A program made the translations under genes and the position numbers. Below, in pieces: positions 22,481 through 35,084 of a stretch of DNA of 64,000 nucleotides. Below the pieces are notes generated by a model that ran no database searches, had not been told where the DNA came from, and saw nothing but the letters and a program-made list of their open reading frames with translations. The DNA is from Parapristionchus giblindavisi (taxonomy: Eukaryota; Nematoda; Chromadorea; Rhabditida; Diplogasteridae): contig CALSFV010000226.1 of the NCBI GenBank assembly GCA_943737045.1, positions 310,001 through 374,000 of the forward strand, read 5' to 3'. Positions within the stretch are counted from its first letter, which is position 1. Every line of letters starts with the position of its first letter.

Positions 22481-23195
22481 AAGTACAATAGTTATCAATT
22501 GATTAATTTACAGACAGATATAATGCATAATGAGGTATTGATGACCTCACTTTTAATTACAGTATTTTATTGATATGTTCATGTATGATAAAGAAGTTCA
22601 TTCCAAATGAACATATACTAAAATTGGTTTTCTTTCATCATTTATCGCTATATCATCTTTGACCGCTCTGACTACTTTTTGCATATATTACCACTTTCTT
22701 TGTCTTATTCTGTATCTATTGTGTTCCAATTTGCATACGATTATTGATATGTACACACCAAAGTCTGACCTAGTGTACCACTCTTTGACCTATTTGAATC
22801 CCGCACGTTCTTTGTAGTCTAACGTACAGCGCAGATCATCGCTAGTCGATTCCCATCTATGTTATTGTCATCCCTGACTAGCCTATTCATTCGTACTCTT
22901 GTTTCTTCTGGTTCTAGTAGTCTATCTCTAATAAACTTCATTCTTTATAACTGTAGTGGGCTAATACACAACAATTATCTTATTCAGTTCGTTTGCAGTC
23001 TTCGGTTGTTTTTACCCTTAGCTTTGTGACATGTCTTGAATTATTCTAAATTTGAAGCTATTCGCTCTAATACATTGAATAATGACAAATCTATTCCAGA
23101 GCAGCAAAGTCTTCGTCCATGAAGCACGACTAATCGTTCACGACCTTAGTATATGACGGCAATCGCCTTCGGCTGCTCACGTCACGTTTTCTCCA
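22481..23195. repeat. Inter-U1 module, repeated at ~39510-40110 and ~49440-50080
   Basis: Includes GCTATATCATCTTTGACCGC, ATTCCCATCTATGTTATTG and the TAATACACAACAATTATC block. No gene is recognised. Confidence 0.65.
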
Positions 23196-23199
23196 AGGT

Positions 23200-24330
23200 T
23201 GATGAACATCGTCGAGGACGACGTCAGATGATGTACGATCGATAGCTGATCTTGGAGGTACGAGTCTACCTTGGAAAATCGTATGCTCTGTTCAAAAATC
23301 ATGAAAAGAAAAGAAAAAATAGATAAAATTCCTCGTTTTGCACACCCTCTCGTCACTTTCTTTTCTTTTCATTTCGTCTCTTCTTCGATAACGGCATCGT
23401 CAACCATTAATTTGTTCGCAGTAATCATTTCATAACATTTCTTTTCCAAATCATTTATGAAACATGTTTTCATAGAAAAATGTGATAATTGTCATTAGTT
23501 AACGATGTCGTTAGTTAAAGAAGTAATCTTGCTCAAAGTTCAAAAGTTGCAAAAAGAGAGAAAAATCGAGCTCACCTCTTTTTTATGATATTGTAAAAAG
23601 TGGAGTATTGTTCTTGCGTAGGTTTTGAACACAAATCAGATTATTATAGGGAAAAATTGTTTAATCGATGGTAATTTATCGTTGTTCATGTCGATTTCTG
23701 TCGAAGTCTCTCGTCGTCAGTTTCTCGTCGTGGCTGATGAAGATCGTCAGGTCGTCGCCCTTGTGAATCGCTGGATGAAGATGAGCGCGGCCGCACACAA
23801 CCTCGTCCTTCACCGTCCGGTCTGCTGCTGCGGGGACTGCTGGATGCTGTTTTCAGAAATAATAAAGATATTTGGGGTGTTGTAATGTTTTTTATCGGTG
23901 TCCAAGCCCGCGCAGTTACATGGGCGGAGTCAGAATCGTTATATAAAGGGTATACAAGCAAGGGAGTGCCTGACTATAAGTAGATCGTTTGATATTCCTT
24001 CTAATATTGACCCCTGGTCTAGTGGATTAGAGGACAGACATTCAAGCCGGCCGGTTGGTCGGCAGTAGGTTCTATTCCCCGAAGTGGAATAGCAAAAGAT
24101 CAACAGTCTCAACTGGACCCAACTTTCTTTGCTATTTTTCTTATACGTGGTTCCGATCTTCCTACGCTAATGTCTAGTGTGCGAGAGAGGTTCCGTGGAA
24201 TTAATGTGAACTAACTTATTTTGCTGAAAAATTGCCACACACATTTAAAAATGGCATTGCACTTTGTTTTCAATGTGCTTTACGTCTTTCACTATAAGAA
24301 TATTCATTAAATACTTTAAATATATGTTGT
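23200..24330 (+). mobile_element. Composite repeat U1, copy c
   Basis: Same layout as copy b. The tRNA-like head at about 24005-24080 has a mutated B box (GGTTCTATTCC) and is the most diverged head. Confidence 0.72.
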
Positions 24331-24884
24331 TGCTTTAAAACTTTTGAGGTTATGTCATAAACTACAACTCATTTCCCTGAATTTTTCACACCTAGGGATA
24401 TCCCAAAATGCTAAAAATATTACAATATCATTTTTCTCTTTCCGATCTTCGCCATTCTTACTCGTGAACGATATCATATTGACTTCCACAGATCAAGGGA
24501 TGTATTATTGATATATTTTATTTGAATTTTCGAACTAGCAGCGTAGTGTCTCTTGTTGTGCAAAACATCGGATGATAAGTCATCTCTTCTACTAATAAAC
24601 TATGAAGAGAAATGATCATCACCTTGCTAATATAAGGCGATAGGGTGTGAAACATCCTTTACTTTTTAAGCAACAACATAAATTTCTAGTAGTTTATCTG
24701 CATTCTTCCTTCATTCTTGATGTTCTTATTTGTATATTGCAAAAAAAGTTTAATTTCTATAATAAAATTTATTCTGAACTCAACGACGAAGAAAACACAA
24801 ATCGTGAGTGAATGATTTTATCCGTTCAGTGACACAATGAATAGGATTATAAGAACAATTGAAAAAAATACTCGTTTTGAATAA
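24331..24884. other. Intergenic, nothing recognised
   Basis: AT-rich. Partly shared with 53450-53690. Confidence 0.4.
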
Positions 24885-25200
24885 AAAAAATTGCCTCATC
24901 GGAATTTTTTTCAGAGAAGCTGAAGAATAAGCATACTTGATTTCGTTGTCGTATCAAGGTTCAAAGATCAAAGATCAAAGATCAAAGCTACACACTGTTC
25001 GATCACAGGCACTTGCAGCGTGGGAAACCCGGTTGAAGTGAGGAACGAAAAGAGATCGGACAATATCGAGATCACTGGGCAAATATTCGATTAATTACAG
25101 TAGGATCTCATAAAATTGTCCTCAATATTACAGAGGTAAAATATTTCAGAGGAACTACTTATCTAAGTGCGGATTAGGGGATTTCTGTTAGGATATGGTT
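24885..25200. repeat. Dispersed repeat, continuous copy
   Basis: Same block as 53695-54005 and the split copy in 3460-4190. The (GATCAAA)n run is at 24963-24986. Confidence 0.65.
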
Positions 25201-25559
25201 ACACTATCGTACATCGAAAATTCATTGGATCATGAATCGCCAGAAGCACTCTGAGCCACTCTGGTGATTCAACTGTGATTATGGCCGAATGAGGCATTTT
25301 CGTGCTCTCTCTTTCTTTTCATTATTTTTCTTTCACTCTAATCTAGTCGAGAATCGCATTTTTATATTGTGTTTTAAGCAAAATCATCATGTTTATTTTT
25401 TAATAAATCGTTCCGATGATATCACAGAACCGGAACCGGGAAATAGGTAGTCCCCAAAAATGATTTTCCTGGCACTTAGCCAAGTCTTGCTCAAGGGTCA
25501 TCATTTTTCTTTCTTAATTTATTATTTGTGTAATTAACGTTCCATTCAATGATATTCCT

Positions 25560-27830
25560 GGTTTCAGTGCTTCACCAACGACACGGACGGTGTTCTATCG
25601 CGAAGTGACCCTTGCTAGAAGTCTGTGGGAGATTCAAATGTACTGCAAAGTAAGTTATGCCCTTTTTCCATGCCACATTACGGCTCGTTTCTTTTGCATT
25701 TATGATAAGTTCCCTCTTACCAGGGACGAAGATGACGTCCTTCTGCTCCCAGCTGTGTAGCTTCGCGTCAGATAAGTCATGCTTCATTTATTTTTCTGGT
25801 TTAAATGTATGATGATCACACTTGATACTCCATGTACATTCATTTCTTTTTAAATACCCTGAAGCTTTGTGAAGACATTTCAGCACCCCGGATGGTGAAA
25901 CTGCTCACGACGAGGACGAATCGGATGTACTTGGAGGAGAATGAAGAAAGAAATAATCAGGTTTATTCTATCAATATCTCCTTCATAATGTTCATAGGTC
26001 GAAAAGTACGTTACAGACAAGCCTGACTGCATTTTGAGCAGAATATTCACGAAAATAATCTAAAAACCTGACCACATTTGGATTTTGTTGAATGCCTGAG
26101 CGCATTTCAGCCGAGAATTCCTGGAAATAAAAAAAAACCTGACCTATTTTTAAAAATGTGTAACGTAGCTATTTGATTATGTTTATCATTCTTTGTTCAG
26201 GCGATCGGTATCTGAGCTTGCTGATCTATTCGTTGTTTTGGAAAGCATAGTTGTGCAGGATCTACATCTCCGTTGACTGAAAACGAGGTGAGAATATTTA
26301 GTTGATATCATTGTAATGTATACTATGCGTTGTTCCTCACTATTTTGACCGTTTTTTCTAGTAAAGCGGAAGGAAATCAAACCCGTAGTTATATACATTG
26401 GTATTTTGTGTTTACTTTCAGATTCACCGACATTGTGCGGGGGTTCCAGCGTAACCCAATGCTGCGATGTCTGCCGCATCCCAGTTCCACCTTTGTGCGG
26501 CGTCATCAGCGTCTACACTGTGGCTGCATTTCCTTGCTGATGAGCAGGTACGACAAATTATCGATCTTTGAAACTGAAGTCGTTTATTTACGAAAAAAAT
26601 AATTTTTAATGAATTGTTTAGTCAAACTTTAGATGGCTCATGAAATATATAAATTCGTTATCTCTACTGAATTACAATATGTGATGTTGGGCACTATTAG
26701 AATTCAAATTTCATTAATAATTCATTATTATTTTCTTCATTTAGGTGGTCGTTCTGCGAGATGACGTACTCAACCCACACCTGCTGTCTCATTAGAGAAG
26801 TTTTACTTCACTATTTGTTTTACAAATTATGTTCTAGAACATTTTTCATAATCCAATCAAAGTTTCGTATCCAATTTCTTACTACTCATGGTACTTTGTG
26901 TGTACTTTCAGCTTCTTCGTCAGTGAGACTGTCCAGTACGGGGGGGCTACCGTAACCCAGATGTGCGATGACTACCGTATCCCAGAGGTGTGATGACTAC
27001 CGTATCCCTGTGGCAATGCGGTCACGAGGGCCGCATCATCATCGTCTTCAGTAGTGCTGCATCTACAAGGAACTGAGCAGGTACGACAAGTTATCGATCT
27101 TTGAAGGTGGTGGCGTGTATTTTATAAATTATTGATTAGCAAAACTTTAAAGGACACTCGAAATTTAAATTTTTATCTCAATCGATTTAGATTATGTGAT
27201 GCACTATTAGAATTCAAATTTCATTAATAATTCATTATTATTTTCTTCATTTAGGTGGTCGTTCTGCGAGATGACGTACTCAACCCACACCTGCTGTCTC
27301 ATCAGAGAAGTTTTACTTCACTATTTGTTTTACAAATTATGTTCTAGAACATTTTTCATAATCCAATCAAAGTTTCGTATCCAATTTCTTACTACTCATG
27401 GTACTTTGTGTGTACTTTCAGCTTCTTCGTCAGTGAGACTGTCCAGTACGGGGGGGCTACCGTAACCCAGATGTGCGATGACTACCGTATCCCAGAGGTG
27501 TGATGACTACCGTATCCCTGTGGCAATGCGGTCACGAGGGCCGCATCATCATCGTCTTCAGTAGTGCTGCATCTACAAGGAACTGAGCAGGCACGACAAG
27601 TTCAAGTTATTGATCTTTGATAGTGGCGACATGTATTTTTTTATTTTGAAAATAATCAAAGCTTTGGGGACACTCGAAATTTAAATTGTTATCTCAATCG
27701 ATTTAGTACGTTGTGTGTACTTTACTTAGTCGGTGAGACTGTCCAGTAGTACGGGGGTGCTACCGTAACCTGCGTGTGCTTGTGTCCGATGTGTATACCG
27801 TAGATGTGTGAAACAACAAATTCAATATTT
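25560..27830 (+). other. Exon-like islands and a tandem ~510-bp array; nature unknown
   Basis: GC-richer islands with plausible splice borders: about 25568-25650 (TTTCAG to AAAGTAAGT), 25876-25961, 26202-26287, 26419-26548. Then a unit of 510 bp occurs twice (about 26690-27090 and 27200-27600), with a partial third at about 27720-27800. The repeated island carries GTACGGGGGGGCTACCGTAA and is itself related to 26419-26548; both have a frame reading GG-(S/A)-(S/T)-VTQ-x-CD-x-x-RIP. I could not assemble a continuous reading frame: TGA and TAG codons interrupt the joined islands. It may be a decayed or fast-evolving multi-exon gene, or a spliced non-coding transcript. Confidence 0.35.
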
Positions 27831-28276
27831 TATCCTAACATATGGGTGAGATGCATGGATTGCTGTAGAATAGAAATAACTAGAAGAAATAAAGAGATGT
27901 GATCGATAACTGCACGAATAGAATTATTTAAATGAAATGACTTTATTTACCACGAGATTGTAGAAATCTGTGGAAATATCTATTTAGGGAGTAAACGGAG
28001 AAGTTTTCAAATTTCAAATTTTGATAAAACCTCGATGTGAAGCATACAAAATGTGTTCTATATATTTAACATGACTTCATCATCATTTTTTATAATTTTA
28101 AGAAATTCGGAAAAAAATGGAAATATGAAAGAAGAATATTTGTGTGCTGATTTTTTTCCAAAAATGAAAGGGTCTGCTTCACATTGGTGTTTTACAGAAT
28201 CTGAATAAGTCGAAATACTATAATAAACTAATCCTCCAGGATAATTCACTACAAGAAGAGAAACTAACTAACTAAA
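27831..28276. other. Downstream of the transposase gene; nothing recognised
   Basis: AT-rich. A Tc1 terminal repeat would be expected here, but none matching the neighbouring element was found. A short (ACTA)n run is at 28261-28276. Confidence 0.4.
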
Positions 28277-29396
28277 CTAATCGTTTTTCCCTCTCACAGG
28301 CTGACCCTTTCTTCTTAATACAGCATTCATAGCCGTATGAATGTGCCGTACCCATCTTCTGCATTGCTCCTTCGTTAAATACTTTTTTTCATAATCTCTA
28401 ATGGCATCTATCAACTCAGCCTTGTTTTTAGGCTTATATTCAGTCCTTATTTTCATCTTTAGATGTCCAAAGACTAACTCAGCTGGATTCATATCCGGGG
28501 ATTCTGCAGGCCATCCGTCAGTCTGAAACAATTGTCATGTATAATAAAATTTTTGAATCACGCGTGAGATTGCATTGATCTTTGATCTTTATCTGTTTGA
28601 AATAACCTTGACATTCATGATTGCCAGAGTTTCTCTGGTCTCCCTGCTCACATGACAAGGAGCATTGTCGTGGATGAGATTGCAGTTTCCTCCATACAGT
28701 TTTTGTGCTGCAGGTTTATAGTAATCTTCGATAATGTCCTACAACAATTGATATGGATACCGTATACAAAGGCATGCTATAGATACCGTAACATAGAGTA
28801 TGTAACCGTTACGTTACCGTAACATGCATTGTCATACCGTAATCTTTGTGTGAGAATCGAGATACTGTAATGTCCTACAACAATTGATATGGATACCGTA
28901 AGAGTATGTAACCGTTACGTTACCGTAACATGCATTGAGATCGAGATACAAAGATGGAGAGTATACTTACACAATACGCATAGCTGTCAAGGCGTTCTTT
29001 AGTGTCCATGATCTTGATACGTGTAGCACCCTGCATGGAGATGGCAAGCCAGATCATTATCTGAAACAAAATCTTTTGAAGTTGATCTTTGATCTTTGAT
29101 CTATCTGTGTAATATTGTTGATTCAGACTGACTCTCAAAGGATGTTTCGGTCTACCAAGGATGTGAGCATGTGGATCATCCTTATCAACCCATACATGTA
29201 GATCACCGGGATTTACGGTAACCGATGCTTCATCAGCAAAGAAGGATTTGTGAAACCCGCAGCGTTCTTCCTTCTTCTTTGTCACGTAAATGATCCTCTT
29301 CAATTGATTCGGAAGACGAACCATGCTTGCATATCTCGCAAGCCTGCGAACAAGATTCAGTTCCTTTCTAACACGTCCAACCATATAAACCGTCAC
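28277..29396 (-). pseudogene. Tc1/mariner transposase, DD34E, intron-containing, N-terminally truncated
   Basis: Four exons in phase 0 with no stops: 29133-29396, 28971-29060, 28607-28738, 28277-28522 (TAG stop), 243 codons plus stop. The catalytic triad is visible: first Asp in KSFFADEASV, second in LIHDNAPCH, and Glu in SPDMNPAELVFG. Thirty-four residues lie between the second Asp and the Glu, the spacing of the Tc1 subgroup. IMIWLAISMQG matches the usual V-W-G region. The DNA-binding HTH half is missing: the first exon has an acceptor (TATTTTAG) but upstream lies an unrelated foldback. Introns of 72, 232 and 84 bp carry the AAAGATC repeat (29083-29101, 28576-28592). No terminal repeats were found. 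The catalytic part looks undamaged, so a spliced 5' exon elsewhere cannot be ruled out. Confidence 0.85.
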
Positions 29397-29416
29397 CTAA
29401 AATAGATGACAAAATA

Positions 29417-30343
29417 GATGTTAGAGCACCCATACGGCTGCATCACCTTCGACTGGACCACTATGAACTCCTCCTTCATCATAATGGCCTCAGCCCTATG
29501 TAGCGGGGCGACATGGGCCGCATGAAATGCTTCCCACATCATCACGGAACAAGTCACATGCTTCATAGTCGAAATTTGGCACTTTTCATCGAATCTTGGT
29601 ACCATGGTCGGACGAGAGCATGTTTCTGATGTTAGGAACAGACGGAATTATCCATGTGAGGCGCTCTATACGGTAAAGATTCGATAAAGGCTCTATACGG
29701 TAAAGATTCGATGAAAAGTGTTAAATCCCCACTATGAAGCATGTGGGTGTTTCCGTGATGATGTGGGGAGCATTCCATGCGGGCTATATCGGCCATAGGG
29801 CTGAGGCCATTATGTGGAAGGAGGAGTTTATAGTGACCCAGTCGAAGGTGATGCAGCCGTATGGGTGCTCTAACATTCTTCGGGGCAGAGTATTCCATGA
29901 ATAAAACGATCATTGCGCGCGTTCCCGGACCCCGGATTTTCGCGAGTTTGCCTTGCTGATCGTACCTACGTCCGTTTTGTACTGCTCAGCCAGGTCGACC
30001 AACTTCTTGCCCATGGCGCGGCGTGCAATGGCTTGTCGATCCGATCGACTGAGTTTTTTAGAGTCCTTTGCTCGACCCATCCCCTGAAAACATAAAACAA
30101 TTTTTCAGCGTAAAGTAAACAAGTAAAAAAATAAACAAAAATAATAGTTCAAAAAGTGAAAATCGCCGAAATTAGAAAATTCATTATTTTTTTCTGATTT
30201 TTGAGAAATGTCGCTATTTTTCTTACACAATATGATGGTAAGACCTGAGCACACAACATATCAAAAACTTAGGCTGATTGGTTGCCTATGAGCAAAGTTA
30301 CATTGAGAAATTTACTTTTTTGGTATACTTTTGCACGGTACTG
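29417..30343. mobile_element. Tc1-like foldback, second copy (left arm truncated)
   Basis: Same family as 7878-9686, without the hAT-type insertion. It ends with the inverse of CAGTACCGTGC at 30343, followed by TA. The left arm is cut at about 29417, next to the DD34E transposase. The arms encode the same transposase core on both strands (minus about 29419-29605, plus about 29720-29890: TMKHV...SVMMW, KVMQPYGCSN). Confidence 0.85.
29910..30080 (-). pseudogene. Tc1-like transposase, N-terminal HTH fragment
   Basis: A 56-residue frame MGRAKDSKKLSRSDRQAI ... DLAEQYKTDVGTIS, ending at a TGA. It is the counterpart of 8003-8182 and a relic inside the foldback arm. Confidence 0.7.
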
Positions 30344-30647
30344 TATATGCATAACGGTTTACCCTCTCTTGGCTAGCTAACATGACCCCTATTTCGAATC
30401 CCGTAACATGCGGAACAGAGCTATAATAAACAACCCATTGATTATCATTATATTTTTTGGGTTTGATTTAACATTGAAACATCAATGTATGTCCAATATT
30501 TTTCCTGTGGTTGCAAAGACAAAAATAATAAAATGGTGAAAATATGATGAATATGACAGAGGAACTTAGTTTCAATGTTCCAATGTGTCACAATCAATGT
30601 TTCAAGTTTCATGGTACTTTAGTCTTCGAATAAAATTTATTCCTTTA

Positions 30648-31770
30648 TCAAACGTGTGCTTCATTTTTTGAACATGCAAATCGAACTGTTTCAGTTTTAT
30701 CCAGTTTGTTATCACCGGCATACCAAAAACCGTCAGGCTTGCAAACAATTTCTTTCACACCGAAATATTTGAAAATATCAATATAACTCTCGAGTATCGG
30801 ATACAATCTATCGGGACATGTGATTACTCCGTTTACTGGATCGGGAAGGAAACAGTTTTCCTTATCTTGCGGATTGCAATTTCCTTCAAAGATGATGGGG
30901 CATGTTGGTGGTTTTGAAGGTTCTGAAAGAATCAACAGTTCGAAGTTGGTTTAGTTATTAGTTAAATAAATTTAAATAATTCTAACAATGAACACAAGTC
31001 CACGAATAAATTATGGCTAGAAAATGAAATTCTACGATATTTTGAATTTCATTTACTTTCCAATTCTCCTCATTGACCGGAAAAAAACAATCGCATGGAA
31101 TAATCTGATCTATATATAGATATATATTGTCCGAATATATCTATTTATAGATCAATATATATATAATATGAATATATTGTCCGTATAAACTGTACTTCTG
31201 TATTTAAACTCCTCTCTACCAACCAAACGCAAATTTTCCGATGCACGAAATAATTCGTCTGATATCGATCGACAAAGCGTAATGAACACGAAAAATCACA
31301 TTTGTATTTGCGCAAATTCTTCTTCTTAAGAAGGTGCTATAGTCAACGAGGTTGAGCTAACGAACTTTTTTACTCATGAAATATCACTTGTCCATGTTGT
31401 TTCGGTTTGCATAAACATTCGCGGGTTTCCATTTTTAAATCGATATTTTCTCCATTCCGGAGTGTAGTTTGCTATCGTTTTCCGACAACAAAGTATAGCC
31501 CGTGAATTCTAGGCTTCGAGGTCACATAACGAGGTTTCTAGACTAAATTAGTGTTTTGACCCTGAAGTTTTGAAACTATTCAGCTACGTTCGAAACAAGT
31601 CTCAAAGAAAAGCTTTTGCCGAACTTTTTTTCTGATAGTCTCAAGTTTTCTGATAGTCTTTCATAAATTACAAACATACGTGGCAGTTCCGAGACAACCA
31701 TCTTTGCACAGGCTTCGATATGAATCAGATGTAACGTCAAAACGAAAAGGGAGATAGGAATCATTCAGAT
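30648..31770 (-). CDS. Small secreted six-cysteine protein, DUF281/C6-like (copy 2; incomplete model)
   Basis: Near-identical duplicate of 9992-11130. The last exon, about 30648-30922, ends NEAHV-stop and differs from copy 1 by one visible residue (DKTETV for DKAETV). The signal-peptide start is at about 31680-31770 (SLFVLTLHLIHIEAC). The region between is subject to the same uncertainty as in copy 1, and here there is a short insertion near 31315-31330. Conservation of the coding exon with almost no amino-acid change fits either a very recent duplication or selection; silent differences are too few to tell. Confidence 0.5.
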
Positions 31771-31829
31771 CACTGAAAGATATGGAAATCGGAGATTTTT
31801 AAGGGGAGTTTGAAAGTGGTAATCTATAT

Positions 31830-31830
31830 C

Positions 31831-31887
<57 letters not shown>
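31830..31887. repeat. (TA)n microsatellite at a duplication breakpoint
   Basis: About 50 bp of alternating TA, exactly where the direct duplication of 9687-11170 ends. Confidence 0.9.
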
Positions 31888-32935
31888 GTTTTTTCATAAA
31901 CAATTAAAAGACATATTAAAACAAGAAGTAGCGACGATATAGGTGCAATTACTGGATTGCAACATTTATAGAATTACTAAACACTTGAGGAGAGATTGAT
32001 GTGACAATAGTTCGAATGGTAATGCTCTCTCGCTTTCTTTGTCAACGACAGAACAAAATTAGCTCGGGGATCAGCTTTTACCTTTAAACCTTGCTCTTTC
32101 AAATGTTTTCGCATTTCATAACCGGACCTTTGTTGTTAATTAACAGTAATTCTCCCCATAAATTACTCTTATTAAACTTATCAACACAATAAAAGAAATC
32201 AAAATATTTTTTATATCTGAGGTCAACGTAAAAACAAATTAGCCGTTTGTCATTCACCTATAGAGACAGCCACGGTGTCGCAGTTCTGATGGAAAGAGTA
32301 GCAAACTTCGCAGAATTTTTTTTCCAATTTTTTCGCGATTATACCGAGGTTTTAAGAGTTTTACTGTTTTTACTGTTTAACCGATTTTTTATCGGTCTTT
32401 GTTGACAGGTAAATTAAATGGAATGCTAAAAAAATACAATGATTGGCGAATTTTGAATTTTCGCACAGGATTACGGTAGGGGCACACGCTAAATAATTTC
32501 AGTTTGCGATAAAAAAGGCGAATTAGTCGTGGTTTTTCGGGAAAATGGCAATGTACCACCCTTTTGTTTTAGTTCATTTTAGTACAGTAGTTACACTAGT
32601 AAATACTTGTCAAATTGAAGGAATAAAAAATGACCCTCACCGATAGGCAATTGTAGGAAAAATAAAACAAAATTATATTTATTGTTTTTTAAATTTTTTC
32701 TGGGTCTCGCGGTTTTGGATTGGGATGACACTTGGTGGAATTTACCTACTTATAATTGCCCATCGTTGTATATACATATCGAACGAATCGGTAAACTTTG
32801 AAATTTTTATGTCATGTTAACGAACTTACGTTATTTAGCGAAGGAGCAGATATGATGAACCCAAACTCCGTCTGTGAGCTCATGTCACACCATACTACAA
32901 CTGTGCACGATTTGGGCCCGATCGGTTACTATCGG
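31888..32935. other. Unique spacer with a MITE fragment
   Basis: MITE-family-1 remnant at about 32010-32100 (GCTCTCTCGCTTTCTTTGTC). Otherwise AT-rich with no supported gene. Confidence 0.45.
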
Positions 32936-32939
32936 TTAC

Positions 32940-33351
32940 TCCGTAAAACTAGAAATCGGTCCCTACAAGCCCTGTATAGTTTACAGAACAACAAACCAAC
33001 CTCAACTGCTGGTGAGAACAAGTATTTTCAATTATGATATTAAGTTAGTTTTGTAAAAACATACATTTTTAAATTTTCAAAATCTTTTTCACAATAACTT
33101 ATAGAATAAAGTTAATTAAAAAGAAAACACAGATTGTGTTCCTTCAAATTCTTTACCATTTTCCAACATCCTCTTGTTCGAACTTCATTCTGATACCTTA
33201 AACTTCGCAGGTTCGATGTGGCAGCGACTGGTTAACAGGGGCACCGAATGTTTCTTGTGGAGACGATGGGATTTACTATTATGACGGGAAGAGTTTCTCG
33301 AATAAATGTGAAGTAACCGGCGGAAGAAAGGTTATAAAAATAGGTAAATGA
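32940..33351 (+). pseudogene. Truncated inverted copy of the PAN/DUF281-like gene (last two exons)
   Basis: Exons about 32940-33011 (GPYKPCIVYRTTNQPQLL, donor GTGAG) and 33211-33351 (CGSDW ... DDGIYYYDG ... TGA) match 15176-15247 and 14837-14977 in reverse orientation. Only KVIQIGK to KVIKIGK differs near the end. The signal peptide, PAN-like and Thr-rich exons are absent, so this is a gene fragment. Confidence 0.8.
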
Positions 33352-34310
33352 AATGAAGACTATAGCTCAATTACGCCGGCGAAATCAGGTTTCGAAATGT
33401 AAAGAGCACCTTTTATCTTAAGTAATTAATGGTTCATCCTGTATTGGAGAGTGTTGCATCCCAAGAGGAAAACCTTGATTGTAAGTTGGGATACGGTAAG
33501 AAGGTAAGAAGTGTTTTCGAAATACGGTAAAAAAATCGAAAAAGAAAGGGATAAGGTAAGATTTTGACTATATGTTTCGAACCTGCAACCATGGGTGATA
33601 AGATCCGTGTTCCTAACGGCAAGAATTTTTACATATCACTTGTCCTTGGAATATGCTAAATGTTTGAGTCTTGTACAAACTTTCGCATGTCTCCTCCCTC
33701 CTATTTATTTCCAAAATAACATTTTAAAGTCAAAGTGCTGCATTGATTTAAAAAAAAATCGTTTTTCCAAGTTTTTGACACTAGGATATAAGGAGTGTTT
33801 TTGTCCCTAAAGTCATGAAACAGTCTCAGATTAGATCCCTCGTTGGTTTGTTCTCCGTACTTGACTTATTCTTATGTACTGTCCGCTGAATACATATATT
33901 GTATTGTATTGTATTGTATTCTGCACAATAAACTGTAGTCGCAACAAAAACGTATTGAAAGGATATATTGAATATTTGCATAAAGATCAATAACCTCTCA
34001 TCGTTCTCTATCCCATCTTTCTCTGCTCTCGTGAGATTGACTTTCTCGTTTAGCCACCCCTCTTCGTTCCTATCCATATTAGGCACACCGCTCATAATGA
34101 AACTTGATTGATCAGGTGAACCGGAGCACATTAAAGTGACAAGGGAACGAAGATTGACAAAGATTAGCAGCCTCAATCAAAGCTGCAGGTGAAATTTAAA
34201 AAAAAACGAAAGAGACATACAATGTCTATATGTGAAAGGATCCTCCCACTTCATTCAATCATCATTATCAAGATTACCACTTTCAAACTCCCCTTAAAAA
34301 TCTCCGATTC
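33352..34310. repeat. Inverted segmental duplicate of 11090-12059 plus 14283-14830
   Basis: Contains empty sites for four insertions present in the other copy: the SINE-like element, the 2.1-kb TIR element, the 120-bp MITE, and the 14425-14735 segment. Confidence 0.85.
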
Positions 34311-34809
34311 TCATAGCTACCGTACCCTACAAATATATAGCGAAATTCACCGTGAATCCCGGTTCTACTACGGTAGTTTGGGTTACGATATCAAGAAAGA
34401 TAAAAGTTGGCTGCCTAGTGATATAATGGCAACTAGTATTTCATCTCGGCCCATCATGAATTTTTAGACTTTGGTAATTTTCAACCATGAACCCCGGGTC
34501 CACTGAAAAAAAATCAGTTCGCGATTCCTGACGGTTACGGTAGCACCATACTGGGTATGGTTTCGTGGATAGATTACTGTAGTATATTACTTAGTATTTC
34601 GTATTTTTTGCGTGGGTATCATGCATTAGCTCTCTTTACCGTAGACATCTTTCATATTGTATCGGTTTTCGTGATGTCTTACTTTCCCTCATCTCCCAGT
34701 TTGCATCTTTTCAAAGTTGCTCTTTGATCTTTGATTTTTACTCGTTCCTCGTCCTTCCTTCCCCCGTCAATTTTTCTTTCATTTCTGGTCCCGCAGTCCT
34801 TCATAATCA
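34311..34809. repeat. Dispersed module related to 2840-3230
   Basis: Contains ATAAAAGTTGGC, ATGAACCCCGGGTC and GATTCCTGACGGTTACGGTA in the same order as 2840-3060 and 3655-3850. GATCTTTGAT run near 34721-34735. Confidence 0.6.
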
Positions 34810-35084
34810 GAGGCTTGTCCGACACTTGTTGCTGTTGTTGTATTATAGTTTTGTCATATTGCAGTAATCATCCGTTTCCGACTATTGTTTCTGTCCTTCC
34901 ATATAATGATAATATATTTATCGCATCTTGGATAAAAGAGGAAAAAGATTTTTTTTCGTAAACGCATTGTACAATACACTTCTGCGAAACGTTGCACTTG
35001 ATATGTCTATGGTAATTTTGGAAATAAACTCAGTTCAGTAAAATATAGCAAAAGATGTGAGTACATATTATAGCTGTCGCGCTG

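Noticed and set aside
21905..23961. Minus-strand frame YPLYNDSDSAH...TPQISLLFLKT repeated in U1 copies
   Set aside because: It runs antisense through the TATA-like and GC blocks. Copy a reads a different frame there and copy d ends early, so DNA-level repeat conservation explains it.
26700..27600. CRISPR-like or satellite array
   Set aside because: Only two and a part units of 510 bp with splice-like borders. There is no short-repeat/spacer pattern, and the genome is eukaryotic.
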